64,000 nt of DNA from the NCBI RefSeq assembly GCF_009857605.1, contig NZ_WWCT01000003.1:267634-331633 (forward strand), read 5' to 3'. How positions within the stretch are numbered: the first letter of the stretch is position 1; each line of letters begins with the position of its first letter. Both the position numbers and the translations under genes were made by a program. The DNA is from Duganella levis. GTDB taxonomy: Bacteria > Pseudomonadota > Gammaproteobacteria > Burkholderiales > Burkholderiaceae_D. Positions 1-9,167 of this stretch are shown in pieces. Under the pieces are notes generated by a model. It saw only the letters and a list, made by a program, of their open reading frames with translations, searched no databases and was not told where the DNA came from.

Positions 1-1459
1 CGTTGCGCTGCTCCAGCGTGGTATTCGCCTTCAGGTAGCGCGCACCGACGGTGGCGTGCACGGTCGGCGTGAAGTAGTAATTCAATTCGCCGAAGATCGA
101 CGCCTGCTTCTCGCGATAGTGGAACGCGCCGGCGAACGAGTTATCGTTCGGGAACTGGCCGGGACGCGCATCCGGCAGCAGGTCAGGATCGGCGATATCA
201 AAGCCATACTGCTTGAAGACGTCGGTCACGCCGAAGATCGGATCGTTCTCGATGATGTTGGTGTGCTGGCGCGAGAAGTAGGTGCCCGCCAGCCAGGTCC
301 ACGGCGATACCTTCTCATCGTAGGCACGCGACGCCAGGCGGAACTCTTGCGATACCTGCCGTACCTGGTTATTCAGATACACGGCCGATGGCAAACCGGC
401 CACCGCGTCGATCAGCTCCGGCGGCGCTTTGCCGCCATCCGCCGTCGAGGTCAGGAAGGTCGACAGCGAATAGCTGTTGTAGGCCGAACCGTTCTGCGTG
501 CGGTCGAACTTGCGCTCGAAATAGCTGGTGGCCGAGGTCAGGTCAAACTCGCCCAGATCCCAGTTAACGGTGACGCTGGGCGCCAGCAGTTTGTCGATCG
601 ACGGCTCGCGCACCTGCTTCTGCGCCTGGTACAGCGGCAGATCCAGATTGAAGGCGGCGATGTCCTTGGCATCGATGCGCTGGTAGTAGACCGACGGCGT
701 AATCGTCAGGCTGCGCGTCGGTTTCCATTTGAGCGAGGCGCGGAATTCCTGGTCGTTGATCTTGTTGATGTCATTGGCCAGCACCTTGCCGTCGCCGTCC
801 ACCTGGTTGATAAAGCCGCCGGTGTGCTGCGCCTGCACGCCGATGCGCAGCGCCAGTTCGTCGGGTATCAGCGGGAAGTTCGCCACCACATTGGCGGCGT
901 AGTTGGCGCTGCCGCCCTTGGTGTTGGAGCCCTCGGTGTAGGTGGTGAATTCGCGCTCTTTCAGATCCGGTTCGTTTGGCACGAACTTGATGGTGCCGCC
1001 CATGGAGCTGGCGCCGTACAAGGTGGCCTGCGGTCCGCGCAGCACTTCCACGCGGTCGATATCGAAGAAGCGCGGCTCGATATTCCCCATGGTGTAGACG
1101 TTACCGACTGTGACCGGCGTGTCGCCCAGGTAGATGCCCACCGTGGCGGCGCCGGCGGTCGAGCTGATGCCGCGGATCTCGACGTTGGAGGTGCCCGGCC
1201 CCGCGCCGCCATTGCCGCTGGCGGCGGTGAAGGAGATATTCGGCACCACCCGCGTCAGGTCGGTGATGTCGCGCACATGCTCGGCCTGAAGCTGGGCGCC
1301 GGTGACGGCGCTGATACTCATCGCCACCTTGGCCGGATCTTCCTTACGCTTTTGCGCGGTCACTTTGACGACTTCAATTTCGTCCGACTGTTGTGCCCAA
1401 ACCGGGGCACTGAAAGCCGCCAGCACGGCGGATGCGATGAATTTGCGTCGAATATCCAT
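1..1459 (-). CDS. TonB-dependent receptor, 5' part (gene runs off the left edge)
   Basis: Outer-membrane receptor for TonB-energised uptake of an unidentified substrate. About 486 N-terminal residues are present and the C-terminal part of the barrel lies outside the window. The protein opens with a signal peptide (MDIRRKFIASAVLAAFSAPV, then an AQ cleavage-like site), a TonB-box-like stretch (EIEVVKVTAQKRKED) and a plug domain with VEIRGISS and DRVEVLRGPQATLYGASSMG. Alternating beta-strand barrel sequence follows. The start at 1459 is preceded by AAGGAG. It has no siderophore-receptor hallmark and resembles the large TonB families that import oligosaccharides or other organics. Nothing nearby reveals the substrate. 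A 13-bp inverted repeat lies in its upstream region. Confidence 0.9.
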   Translation of the reverse strand, partial: MDIRRKFIASAVLAAFSAPVWAQQSDEIEVVKVTAQKRKEDPAKVAMSISAVTGAQLQAEHVRDITDLTRVVPNISFTAASGNGGAGPGTSNVEIRGISSTAGAATVGIYLGDTPVTVGNVYTMGNIEPRFFDIDRVEVLRGPQATLYGASSMGGTIKFVPNEPDLKEREFTTYTEGSNTKGGSANYAANVVANFPLIPDELALRIGVQAQHTGGFINQVDGDGKVLANDINKINDQEFRASLKWKPTRSLTITPSVYYQRIDAKDIAAFNLDLPLYQAQKQVREPSIDKLLAPSVTVNWDLGEFDLTSATSYFERKFDRTQNGSAYNSYSLSTFLTSTADGGKAPPELIDAVAGLPSAVYLNNQVRQVSQEFRLASRAYDEKVSPWTWLAGTYFSRQHTNIIENDPIFGVTDVFKQYGFDIADPDLLPDARPGQFPNDNSFAGAFHYREKQASIFGELNYYFTPTVHATVGARYLKANTTLEQRN

Positions 1460-1506
1460 GTCCGATCTTCTCCTTGGCGCCCCAAATTAGGGCATATGCT
1501 TATATT

Positions 1507-1519
1507 TACCACATTGGTA
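1507..1519. promoter_or_regulatory. Small inverted repeat TACCA-N3-TGGTA upstream of the TonB receptor
   Basis: A perfect 5-3-5 palindrome in the AT-rich gap between the TonB receptor start (1459) and the end of the LysR gene (1554). Its position fits an operator for the receptor promoter. Short repeats occur by chance, and no second copy was noticed nearby. Confidence 0.25.
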
Positions 1520-1553
1520 TTTTTACAAAGCAAAAAACTTGCCAAGATGTCGG

Positions 1554-2468
1554 TTATTTGAAACGCTTGAAGCTCTCGGACAGAAAATCGACAAAAGTAC
1601 GGATCCGCGCCGATAACTGGTGCCGCTGCGGATACACCGCATAGATATCCGCATCCGGCGTCTTAAAGTTGGGCAGCACCTGCACCAGCCGCCCGCTTTG
1701 CAGATAGCGCTCGACGTCCCACTCGGCCCGCATCAGGATGCCGTGACCGTCCAGTGCCCAGTTGACCGCAATCTCGCCATCGTTGGTGGTCAGATTGCCA
1801 CGCACCCGCACCGCATCCGCCGTGCGCCCCGCTTCGCGACCGGCGAACAGCCGCCACACGCCATACGCCTCGTCTCCCTGGCGGATGCAGATGCAGTTAT
1901 GCCGCGCCAGCTCCGCCGGCGATTTCGGCTCGCCATGCTGCTCCAGATATTTCGGCGAGGCGCACAGCAAGCGCCGGTTGGCCGCCAGCCGCCTGGCGAT
2001 CACGCGCGTATCGGCTGGCGCGCCGAAGCGGATGCAGACGTCGAACTGGTCGTCGGTCAGCGGCGGCGGATCGACCGACAACTGCAACTGTACATCCACT
2101 TGCGGATACTTCAACACATACTGCGAAATCGCCGGCGCGATGTGCAGCCGCCCAAAGCCCAGCGTCGCGTTGACCCGCAACTGCCCTTTCGGCACGCCCT
2201 TGGAATTGGTCAGCAGCTGATCCAGGTCGGCGATCTCGCCGAGGATGCGGCGCGCATGCTCCAGCAGCACCTCGCCCTCCGGCGTGAGACTCATGCGGCG
2301 CGTAGTGCGGTTCACCAGCGGCACGCCGACGCGCGATTCGATAAACGCCAGCCGCTTGCTGACTGCCGAGGTGGTGATGCCCAACTCGCGTGCCGCCCCG
2401 CTCAAGCTGCCCGCATTGGACAGCGCGACGATAAAACTCAACTCTGCTGGCTGAAAACCTGCGCTCAT
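1554..2468 (-). CDS. LysR-family regulator, probably of the tartrate/D-malate operon
   Basis: A 304-residue LysR-type regulator. Residues 1-60 form the winged helix (FIVALSNAGSLSGAARELGI, then TTSAVSKRLAFIESRVGVPL). The rest is the periplasmic-binding-like effector domain (FGRLHIAPAI, DVCIRFGAP, RRLLCASPKYLEQHG). The open frame extends 28 codons further upstream, but ATG 2468 gives the usual family N-terminus. It is divergent from the tartrate dehydrogenase gene, 100 bp away, the classic layout in which a LysR protein controls the neighbouring operon and itself. The closest functional group is DmlR/TtuA-like regulators, which respond to malate or tartrate. That effector assignment is inferred from the neighbours. 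Confidence 0.88.
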   Translation of the reverse strand: MSAGFQPAELSFIVALSNAGSLSGAARELGITTSAVSKRLAFIESRVGVPLVNRTTRRMSLTPEGEVLLEHARRILGEIADLDQLLTNSKGVPKGQLRVNATLGFGRLHIAPAISQYVLKYPQVDVQLQLSVDPPPLTDDQFDVCIRFGAPADTRVIARRLAANRRLLCASPKYLEQHGEPKSPAELARHNCICIRQGDEAYGVWRLFAGREAGRTADAVRVRGNLTTNDGEIAVNWALDGHGILMRAEWDVERYLQSGRLVQVLPNFKTPDADIYAVYPQRHQLSARIRTFVDFLSESFKRFK

Positions 2469-2530
2469 CGATTGTGGAGTCCAAGGTTGATAATGGATTG
2501 AGTTTAGCCACCTTAACGCGCGCCGTCCAT

Positions 2531-2561
2531 TCCTTAAAGTAGGCCCATTCACTTTTAAGGA
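2531..2561. promoter_or_regulatory. Near-palindrome overlapping the ribosome binding site of the tartrate operon
   Basis: TCCTTAAAGT and ACTTTTAAGGA form an imperfect inverted repeat with about 10 bases between the arms, directly upstream of ATG 2569. The distal arm contains the AAGGAG ribosome binding site. It could be an operator for the divergent LysR regulator or a hairpin that hides the ribosome binding site. Function is not shown. Confidence 0.35.
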
Positions 2562-2568
2562 GACAGCA

Positions 2569-3657
2569 ATGAAGACCTACCACATCGCAACCATTCCAGG
2601 CGACGGCATCGGCAAGGAAGTCGTGCCCGCAGGCCAGCAGGTACTGGCCGCACTGGCCGCCGCCAGCAACAGCTTCCAGTTCACGTTTGAAGATTTCGAC
2701 TGGGGCGGCGACTACTACCGCAAGCACGGCGAGATGATGCCGAAGAACGGCCTGGATGCGCTGCGCAACAAGGACGCCATCCTGTTCGGCTCCGCCGGCG
2801 ATCCGGACATCCCGGACCACATCACGCTGTGGGGCCTGCGCCTGAAAATCTGCCAGGGTTTCGACCAGTACGCCAACGTGCGTCCAACCCGCATCCTGCC
2901 CGGGATCGACGGCCCGCTCAAGCGCTGCAAGCCGGAAGACCTGAACTGGGTCATCGTCCGTGAAAACTCGGAAGGCGAATACTCCGGCGTCGGCGGCCGC
3001 GTACACCAGGGCCACCCGATCGAAGCGGCAACGGACGTCAGCATGATGACCCGCGTCGGCGTCGAACGCATCCTGCGCTACGCCTTCAAGCTGGCGCAAT
3101 CGCGTCCACGCAAGCTGCTGACCGTGATCACCAAGTCCAACGCCCAGCGCCACGCCATGGTGATGTGGGACGAAATCGCGCTGCAAGTCTCGCGCGATTT
3201 CCCGGACGTGAAGTGGGACAAGGAACTGGTGGACGCCGCCACCGCGCGCATGGTCAACAAGCCGGCAACGCTGGACACCATCGTCGCCACCAACCTGCAC
3301 GCGGATATCCTGAGCGACCTGGCGGCAGCGCTGGCGGGCAGCCTGGGCATCGCCCCTACCGGCAATATCGATCCGGAGCGCCGCTACCCGTCGATGTTTG
3401 AGCCGATTCACGGTTCCGCCTTCGACATCATGGGCAAAGGCCTGGCCAACCCGGTCGGCACCTTCTGGTCGGTGGTGATGCTGCTGGAGCACCTGGGCGA
3501 GCACGAAGCAGCGCAGCGCGTGATGCAGGCCATCGAAGCCGTCACCGCCACGCCGTCGCTGCATACCGGTGACCTGGGCGGCAAAGCCACCACCGTCGAA
3601 GTCACCAACGCCGTCTGCGCCCACCTGGCCGCCGACAAGGAGCGCAAAGCCGCTTGA
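2569..3657 (+). CDS. ttuC: Tartrate dehydrogenase/decarboxylase (D-malate dehydrogenase family)
   Basis: A cytosolic NAD-dependent beta-decarboxylating dehydrogenase of the isopropylmalate dehydrogenase superfamily, 362 residues, a normal length. Visible family features are the N-terminal [14 protein letters not shown], the substrate/metal region [32 protein letters not shown], the metal-binding [11 protein letters not shown] and [20 protein letters not shown], and the nucleotide-binding [15 protein letters not shown]. Members act on tartrate (giving oxaloglycolate or, by decarboxylation, D-glycerate) and on D-malate. The glycerate kinase and pyruvate kinase downstream favour the tartrate-to-glycerate-to-pyruvate route known from the Agrobacterium vitis ttu genes. 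A strong AAGGAG precedes the start. DmlA-type D-malate dehydrogenase remains a possible alternative. Confidence 0.88.
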   Translation: MKTYHIATIPGDGIGKEVVPAGQQVLAALAAASNSFQFTFEDFDWGGDYYRKHGEMMPKNGLDALRNKDAILFGSAGDPDIPDHITLWGLRLKICQGFDQYANVRPTRILPGIDGPLKRCKPEDLNWVIVRENSEGEYSGVGGRVHQGHPIEAATDVSMMTRVGVERILRYAFKLAQSRPRKLLTVITKSNAQRHAMVMWDEIALQVSRDFPDVKWDKELVDAATARMVNKPATLDTIVATNLHADILSDLAAALAGSLGIAPTGNIDPERRYPSMFEPIHGSAFDIMGKGLANPVGTFWSVVMLLEHLGEHEAAQRVMQAIEAVTATPSLHTGDLGGKATTVEVTNAVCAHLAADKERKAA

Positions 3658-3727
3658 TCTCAACCCCGCCTCCACCAGCCAACAAGAGCTGGGGAGGCAA
3701 GCCTTGGCAACAGATAAAGGAGACATC

Positions 3728-5077
3728 ATGTATAAGCGATTTTTCGGCAAGCTATACGTGCAGGTGCTGATCGGCGTTATCGCCGGCGGCCTGCTCGGCC
3801 ATTTCTATCCCGCCCTCGGCACCGACTTCAAGCCGCTAGGCGATGCGTTCATCAAGTTGATCAAGATGGTGTTCGCGCCGGTGATCTTTGCCATGGTGGT
3901 GCTGGGCATCGCCAAGATGGAAAGCATGAAGGAACTGGGGCGCGTCGGCACGCGCGCGCTGATCTACTTTGAAGTGATGTCCACCTTTGCGCTGGGGCTC
4001 GGCCTGATCGTGGTGAACATCTTCCAGCCCGGCGCCGGCATGAACGTCAATCCGGCCACGCTGGATACGCACAGCATCGCCAGCTACACCGCCGCCGCCA
4101 CGCACACCGGCGGCTTTGTCGACTTCCTGCTGCATATGATTCCCAGCAGCGTGGTCGATGCGCTGGCCAAGAACGACATCCTGCAAATCCTGGTGTTTGC
4201 CACCTTGTTCGGTATCGCCCTGTCGCACATGGGCCGCCGCGCCAAACCGGTGGTGGATTTCCTGGAGGCGTTCAGCAACAGCATGTTCGTCGTGGTGGGC
4301 ATGATCATGCGCGTGGCGCCGCTGGCGGCATTTGGCGCGATCGCTTTCACAGTCGGCAAATACGGCGCCGGTTCGATGCTGTCGCTGGGCCAGCTGATGG
4401 GCTGCATGTACCTGACTTGCGTGGCGTTTGTGTTTGGCGTACTGGGTGTGGTGGCCAGGGTGTCGGGCTTCAGCCTGTGGAAGTTCCTTCGCTATATCAA
4501 GGACGAGATCTTTACGGTACTGGGCACCTCGTCGTCGGAATCGGTGGTGCCGCAGATGATGCGCAAGCTGGAGCATCTGGGCGTATCCAAGCCGGTGGTT
4601 GGCCTGGTGATTCCAGCCGGCGTAACGTTTAATCCGGATGGCCAGTGCATCTACTACACCATGGCGGCGATCTTCATCGCGCAGGCGACCAATACGCCGT
4701 TGACGATGATGGACCAGTTCATCGTGCTGGGGGTGTTGATGGTGACGTCCAAAGGTTCGGCCGGCGTGACCGGTTCCGGCTTCATCACGCTGGCGGCGAC
4801 GCTGGCTTCGATGGGCAAGATTCCGGTGGCGGGCATGGTGCTGCTGTTGGGTGTGGACCGCTTCATGTCCGAAGCGCGGGCAATTACCAACACCATCGGC
4901 AACGCCGTCGCCACCATGGCAATCGCCAAGTGGGTCGGCGCGGTGGACGAGGAACGCATGCATCGCGTGCTGAATGGCGAAGCGACCGAAGAGGAAATGC
5001 GCTCACTGTATGAGGTGGACGATGCGCCGGAACGTCCAGCCGCCGAAATCGCCGTCATCCACAAGGCGTCAGCATGA
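3728..5077 (+). CDS. Dicarboxylate:cation symporter (DctA/DAACS family)
   Basis: A 449-residue inner-membrane symporter of the dicarboxylate/amino acid:cation family. It shows the serine-rich re-entrant loop ([15 protein letters not shown]), the DctA-like motif [40 protein letters not shown] and [23 protein letters not shown] 3728 follows AAAGGAGACATC. The longer open frame upstream lacks family sequence. It sits 70 bp after the dehydrogenase and overlaps the glycerate kinase start by four bases, so it probably imports the operon's substrate (tartrate, malate or a related C4 acid). The described A. vitis locus uses an MFS transporter (TtuB) instead, so this is a different transporter in the same role. 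Confidence 0.9.
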   Translation: MYKRFFGKLYVQVLIGVIAGGLLGHFYPALGTDFKPLGDAFIKLIKMVFAPVIFAMVVLGIAKMESMKELGRVGTRALIYFEVMSTFALGLGLIVVNIFQPGAGMNVNPATLDTHSIASYTAAATHTGGFVDFLLHMIPSSVVDALAKNDILQILVFATLFGIALSHMGRRAKPVVDFLEAFSNSMFVVVGMIMRVAPLAAFGAIAFTVGKYGAGSMLSLGQLMGCMYLTCVAFVFGVLGVVARVSGFSLWKFLRYIKDEIFTVLGTSSSESVVPQMMRKLEHLGVSKPVVGLVIPAGVTFNPDGQCIYYTMAAIFIAQATNTPLTMMDQFIVLGVLMVTSKGSAGVTGSGFITLAATLASMGKIPVAGMVLLLGVDRFMSEARAITNTIGNAVATMAIAKWVGAVDEERMHRVLNGEATEEEMRSLYEVDDAPERPAAEIAVIHKASA

Positions 5078-6354
5078 ACCCGCTGAATGACGCCGAAGCG
5101 CGCGACCTGCTGCGCCGGATGTTCGACGCCGCCATCGCCGCAGCGCAGCCGGCGCTGTGCGTGCCGCCTGCGCTGCCGGCCGCGCCGAAAGGACGCCTGA
5201 TCGTGATCGGCGCCGGCAAGGCTTCAGCCGAAATGGCGCGCGCCGTGGAGCGCAACTGGCTAGGTCCGCTCACCGGCCTGGTAGTCACCCGCTACGGCTA
5301 CGCAGTTCCCTGCGAGCGCATCGAAATCGTCGAAGCTGCGCATCCAGTCCCGGACGCCGCCGGCCTGCAAGCCGCCCGTCGCATCCTCGACCGCGTGCAA
5401 GGCCTGAGCGCCGACGACACCGTCCTGTGCCTGATCTCCGGCGGAGGCTCGTCCCTGCTGCCGCTGCCACTGGACGGCATCACGCTGGAAGACAAACAAC
5501 AGGTCAACCAGGCCTTGCTGACCTCCGGCGCCACCATCAGCGAAATGAACTGCGTGCGCCGCCACCTGTCCGCCATCAAGGGCGGCCGGCTGGCGGCAGC
5601 CTGCCACCCGGCCAAAGTCGTCACCCTGCTGATCTCCGACGTCCCCGGCGACGACCCGCGCGACATCGCATCCGGCCCCACCGTGCCGGATGCCAGCACC
5701 TGCGCCGACGCCCTCGCCATCATCCAGCGCTACGCCATCGACCTGCCCGAGCGCGTGCTGGACGTGCTGCGTAGCGGCCGTGGCGAATCCATCAAACCCG
5801 ACGACCCGCGCCTGGCCAACAACGAAATCCACATCATCGGCACACCACAAATGGCGCTGGAAGCCGCCGCCCGCGTGGCAGCAGAACACGGCGTCACCGC
5901 CCACATCCTCGGTGACAGCATCGAAGGCGAAGCACGCGACGTCGGCAAGGTCATGGCCGGCATCGCCCTGCAAACCGCGCGCCGTGGACAACCGTTCGCC
6001 CTACCCTGCGTGCTGCTGTCCGGCGGCGAAACCACCGTCACCGTGCGCGGCACAGGACGCGGCGGCCGCAATGTCGAATTCCTGCTGTCCTGCGCCATCG
6101 CCCTGCAAGGCCAGGCCAACGTCCACGGACTGGCCGGCGACACCGACGGCGTCGACGGCCAGGAAGAAATCGCCGGCGCCATCATCACGCCGGACACCTT
6201 GCAGCGCGCCTTCGCCGCCGCCCTTCGCCCGGCCGACAGCCTGGATAACAACGACGGCCACGGCTTCTTCCAGGCGCTGGACGACAGCGTCGTCACCGGC
6301 CCCACACTCACCAACGTCAACGACTTCCGCGCCTTACTCATCACGGGGAATTGA
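5074..6354 (+). CDS. ttuD: Glycerate 2-kinase (MOFRL family)
   Basis: A 426-residue glycerate kinase that phosphorylates D-glycerate to 2-phosphoglycerate. The N-terminal Rossmann-like domain contains [26 protein letters not shown] and [18 protein letters not shown]. The C-terminal MOFRL domain contains [23 protein letters not shown] and AGDTDGVDG. Older annotations call this family hydroxypyruvate reductase (TtuD). The start overlaps the symporter stop (ATGA), indicating translational coupling. Together with the flanking dehydrogenase/decarboxylase and pyruvate kinase it makes a short pathway from tartrate to pyruvate. Confidence 0.92.
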   Translation: MNPLNDAEARDLLRRMFDAAIAAAQPALCVPPALPAAPKGRLIVIGAGKASAEMARAVERNWLGPLTGLVVTRYGYAVPCERIEIVEAAHPVPDAAGLQAARRILDRVQGLSADDTVLCLISGGGSSLLPLPLDGITLEDKQQVNQALLTSGATISEMNCVRRHLSAIKGGRLAAACHPAKVVTLLISDVPGDDPRDIASGPTVPDASTCADALAIIQRYAIDLPERVLDVLRSGRGESIKPDDPRLANNEIHIIGTPQMALEAAARVAAEHGVTAHILGDSIEGEARDVGKVMAGIALQTARRGQPFALPCVLLSGGETTVTVRGTGRGGRNVEFLLSCAIALQGQANVHGLAGDTDGVDGQEEIAGAIITPDTLQRAFAAALRPADSLDNNDGHGFFQALDDSVVTGPTLTNVNDFRALLITGN

Positions 6355-6355
6355 T

Positions 6356-7777
6356 ATGCACCGCCACCGCAACGCCAAAATCGTCGCAACGCTCGGTCCG
6401 GCCAGCAGCGACCGCGCCACCATCGAAGCGCTGTTCAACGCCGGCGCCGACGTGTTTCGCCTGAACTTCAGCCACGGCATTCACGCCGACCACAAACAGC
6501 GGCTGGATATCATCCGCGCCATCGAACGCGATAGCGGCCGCCCGATCGGCGTGCTGCTCGACCTGCAAGGCCCCAAGCTACGCCTGGGCGCCTTCACCGA
6601 TGGCCCGGTCACGCTGCGCGCCGGCGACGCCTTCCGCCTCGACATGGACCACGAACTGCTGGGCGACCAGCGCCGCGCTCCGCTGCCGCACGTGGAAATC
6701 TACGCCGCGCTGGAAGTCGGCGCCGAACTGCTGATCGACGATGGGCGCGTGCGGCTGCGCGTGGAATCCTTCGGCCCCGAACATGCAGAAACGCGGGTGG
6801 TCATCGGCGGCCGCGTGTCGGACCGCAAAGGCGTCAATGTGCCGGGCGTGGTGCTGCCGCTGTCCGCCATGACCGACAAGGACCATGCAGACCTCGACTA
6901 CGGCCTGAATCTGGGCGTGGACTGGGTGGCGCTGTCGTTCGTACAGCGGCCGGAGGACATTGAAGAGATCAAGCGCATCGTCGCTGGCCGCGCCGGCGTG
7001 GTGGCCAAGCTGGAAAAGCCGGCCGCCATCCACAGCCTGGAAGCCATCGTCGCCGCCAGTGATGCGGTGATGGTGGCGCGCGGCGACTTGGGCGTGGAAA
7101 TGCCGCCGGAGCAGGTGCCTGCTATCCAGAAGCGCATCGTGCGCGCCTGCCGCAAGGCCGGCAAACCGGTCATCGTCGCCACGCAGATGCTGGAATCGAT
7201 GGTCAGCGCGCCGGTGCCAACGCGCGCCGAAGCCTCCGACGTCGCCACCGCCATCTACGACGGCGCCGATGCGGTGATGCTGTCGGCCGAATCGGCGTCC
7301 GGCCAGTATCCGCTGGACGCGGTGCGCATCATGGACTCCATCATCGCGCAAACCGAGGCCGATCCACACTACCGCGACACGGTGGCCGCCGGCGTCAGCG
7401 ACGGCGGTGGCACACTGGCCTCGGATGGTATCGGCGTGGCCGTGCGCAGCGTGGCATCAGCGCTGAAGGTGGCGGCGGTGGTGGCCTACACCAGCTCCGG
7501 CTATTCCGCGCTGCGCATGGCGCGCGAACGGCCCTACGCCCCCATCGTCGGAATGACGCCACGGATCGCCATCGCCCGCCGCCTGGCGCTGGCCTGGGGC
7601 GTCTACCCGGTGCTCTGCCACGACGTGGTGGACGTGATGGAGATGAGCGAATGGGCCGGCCGCACCGCGCAGCGCGAAGGTATCGCCCATGCCGGCGACA
7701 GCATCGTCATCTCCGCCGGCATCCCCTTCGGCACGCCGGGCGCCACCAACCTGCTGCGCATCATGCAGATCGCATAA
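6356..7777 (+). CDS. pyk: Pyruvate kinase
   Basis: A 473-residue cytosolic pyruvate kinase converting phosphoenolpyruvate and ADP to pyruvate and ATP. Family signatures include KIVATLGPASSDRATIEALF at the N-terminus, FRLNFSHG, the B-domain, AKLEKPAAI, the metal/catalytic MVARGDLGVEMPPEQVP, ATQMLESMVSAPVPTRAEAS and DGADAVMLSAESASGQYP. ATG 6356 lies one base after the glycerate kinase stop, so it is the last gene of the operon. Location in a tartrate-type operon suggests the dedicated TtuE paralogue rather than the housekeeping enzyme, but sequence alone cannot separate these. It converges on the cytochrome gene with only three bases between the stops. Confidence 0.93.
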   Translation: MHRHRNAKIVATLGPASSDRATIEALFNAGADVFRLNFSHGIHADHKQRLDIIRAIERDSGRPIGVLLDLQGPKLRLGAFTDGPVTLRAGDAFRLDMDHELLGDQRRAPLPHVEIYAALEVGAELLIDDGRVRLRVESFGPEHAETRVVIGGRVSDRKGVNVPGVVLPLSAMTDKDHADLDYGLNLGVDWVALSFVQRPEDIEEIKRIVAGRAGVVAKLEKPAAIHSLEAIVAASDAVMVARGDLGVEMPPEQVPAIQKRIVRACRKAGKPVIVATQMLESMVSAPVPTRAEASDVATAIYDGADAVMLSAESASGQYPLDAVRIMDSIIAQTEADPHYRDTVAAGVSDGGGTLASDGIGVAVRSVASALKVAAVVAYTSSGYSALRMARERPYAPIVGMTPRIAIARRLALAWGVYPVLCHDVVDVMEMSEWAGRTAQREGIAHAGDSIVISAGIPFGTPGATNLLRIMQIA

Positions 7778-7780
7778 GCG

Positions 7781-9160
7781 CTACTTCGTATCGCGCTTGT
7801 CGATCGGGCCAGCCTCCACGATCGGCCGTGGCAGCGTGCCACTGCGGCCAGCGGCAAAGGCAGCAGCGGTCAGCGGCTGAACCGGCACCGCTGTCTTGCG
7901 CACCTTGGCCACCTGCTTGGCCGTGGTGGTGCCGCCCTTGTTGCCCCAGCTGGTCTGGATGAAGTTCACCACCTCGGCAACCTGCTCATCATTCAACTCC
8001 TTGGCATATGGCGCCATGGTCAACGCCGACGGCGCCGTATGCGTGGCCGGCACCGCGCCACCGGACAGGATGATGTTGATGGCCGACGTGGCATCGGCAG
8101 TCTGCAACACCGCATTGCCCGCCAGCGCCGGGAAGGCTTTGCCATAGCCCATGCCATCAGAGCGGTGGCAACCCGCGCACTTGTTCAGGTAAGTCAGTGC
8201 GCCAGCGGTAGCCGGCTTGCCGTTGTACAGCGCCTGCGCCACCGATGGATCGCTGACAAACGGCTTGGCGTCATTCCGCGCCGGCAGCGACTTCAGGTAA
8301 CCGGCGATGCTGGTCAGATCCGCCTCGGTCAGATACTGCGTCGAATGCGCCACCACATCGTTCATCGCGCCGAACGATGCGGTGTGACCATTGCGGCCGG
8401 TCTTCAGGAACGCGACGATGTCTGCCTGGCTCCATGCCGCCAGACCGCCGCCATGCTCGTTGCGCAGCGACGGCACTGCCCAGCCATCGATGACGGCGCC
8501 GCCCGCCAGATACTCGGTGCTATCCAGACTGGTCAACGCCTTCTCCTGCATGCCGATGCCGCGCGCCGTGTGGCATGCACCGCAATGGCCCAATCCTTCG
8601 ACCAGATACGCGCCGCGCAACAGCTGCGCGTTAACCACCGTGCTGGCCGGCGCCTGATACGGCGCCGGCTTCGGCGCAAACATCCAGCGCCAGATCGTCA
8701 GCGGGAAGCGCATCGATAGCGGCCAGGCGATATCCGACTTGCGGTTCGGCGTCGGGTCGGCCTGCACGCCTTGCATGAAGTAGGCATACAAGGCTTTCAT
8801 ATCGGCGTCGCTCAGGCGCGAATACGATGGATATGGCATGGCCGGATACACCGTGTAGCCGGCTTTGGTCACACCAGTGCGCATCAGCTTGTCGAAGTCG
8901 GCGAAACTCCAGTCGCCGATCCCGGCCTTTTTGTCGGGCGTGATGTTGGACGAATAGACCTTGCCGATTGGCGTCGCCATGCCCAGCCCACCGGCGAATG
9001 GCTTGCCGCCGGTCACACTGTGGCAGGCGAAGCAATCCCCGGCGCGCGCCAGATATTCGCCCTGCTTGATCAACTGCTGATCGGCGGCCCAGCTGCTTGC
9101 GCCAGCCAGCGCCAGCACCACGGCAGCGATGCCCTTGCTTATGGAAATATGTTTAGTCAT
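7781..9160 (-). CDS. Tri-heme cytochrome c subunit of a membrane-bound GMC dehydrogenase
   Basis: A 459-residue exported c-type cytochrome. After a signal peptide (hydrophobic core IAAVVLALAGASSWA, then AD) it carries three heme-attachment motifs: CFACH near residue 45, CGACH near residue 195 and CAGCH near residue 335. This is the layout of the cytochrome subunit of gluconate 2-dehydrogenase, sorbitol and alcohol dehydrogenases of acetic acid bacteria and pseudomonads. It receives electrons from the FAD subunit and passes them to ubiquinone. ATG 9160 was chosen over TTG 9181 because it starts directly before a normal signal peptide. It is the last gene of the three-gene operon, eight bases after the FAD subunit. 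A C-terminal tail of about 40 residues follows the last domain. Confidence 0.9.
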   Translation of the reverse strand: MTKHISISKGIAAVVLALAGASSWAADQQLIKQGEYLARAGDCFACHSVTGGKPFAGGLGMATPIGKVYSSNITPDKKAGIGDWSFADFDKLMRTGVTKAGYTVYPAMPYPSYSRLSDADMKALYAYFMQGVQADPTPNRKSDIAWPLSMRFPLTIWRWMFAPKPAPYQAPASTVVNAQLLRGAYLVEGLGHCGACHTARGIGMQEKALTSLDSTEYLAGGAVIDGWAVPSLRNEHGGGLAAWSQADIVAFLKTGRNGHTASFGAMNDVVAHSTQYLTEADLTSIAGYLKSLPARNDAKPFVSDPSVAQALYNGKPATAGALTYLNKCAGCHRSDGMGYGKAFPALAGNAVLQTADATSAINIILSGGAVPATHTAPSALTMAPYAKELNDEQVAEVVNFIQTSWGNKGGTTTAKQVAKVRKTAVPVQPLTAAAFAAGRSGTLPRPIVEAGPIDKRDTK

Positions 9161-9167
9161 GGATGGC

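Noticed and set aside
1897..3750. A 617-codon open frame on the - strand across the LysR gene and ttuC
   Set aside because: Runs through two well-supported genes in another frame; composition is that of a shadow frame.
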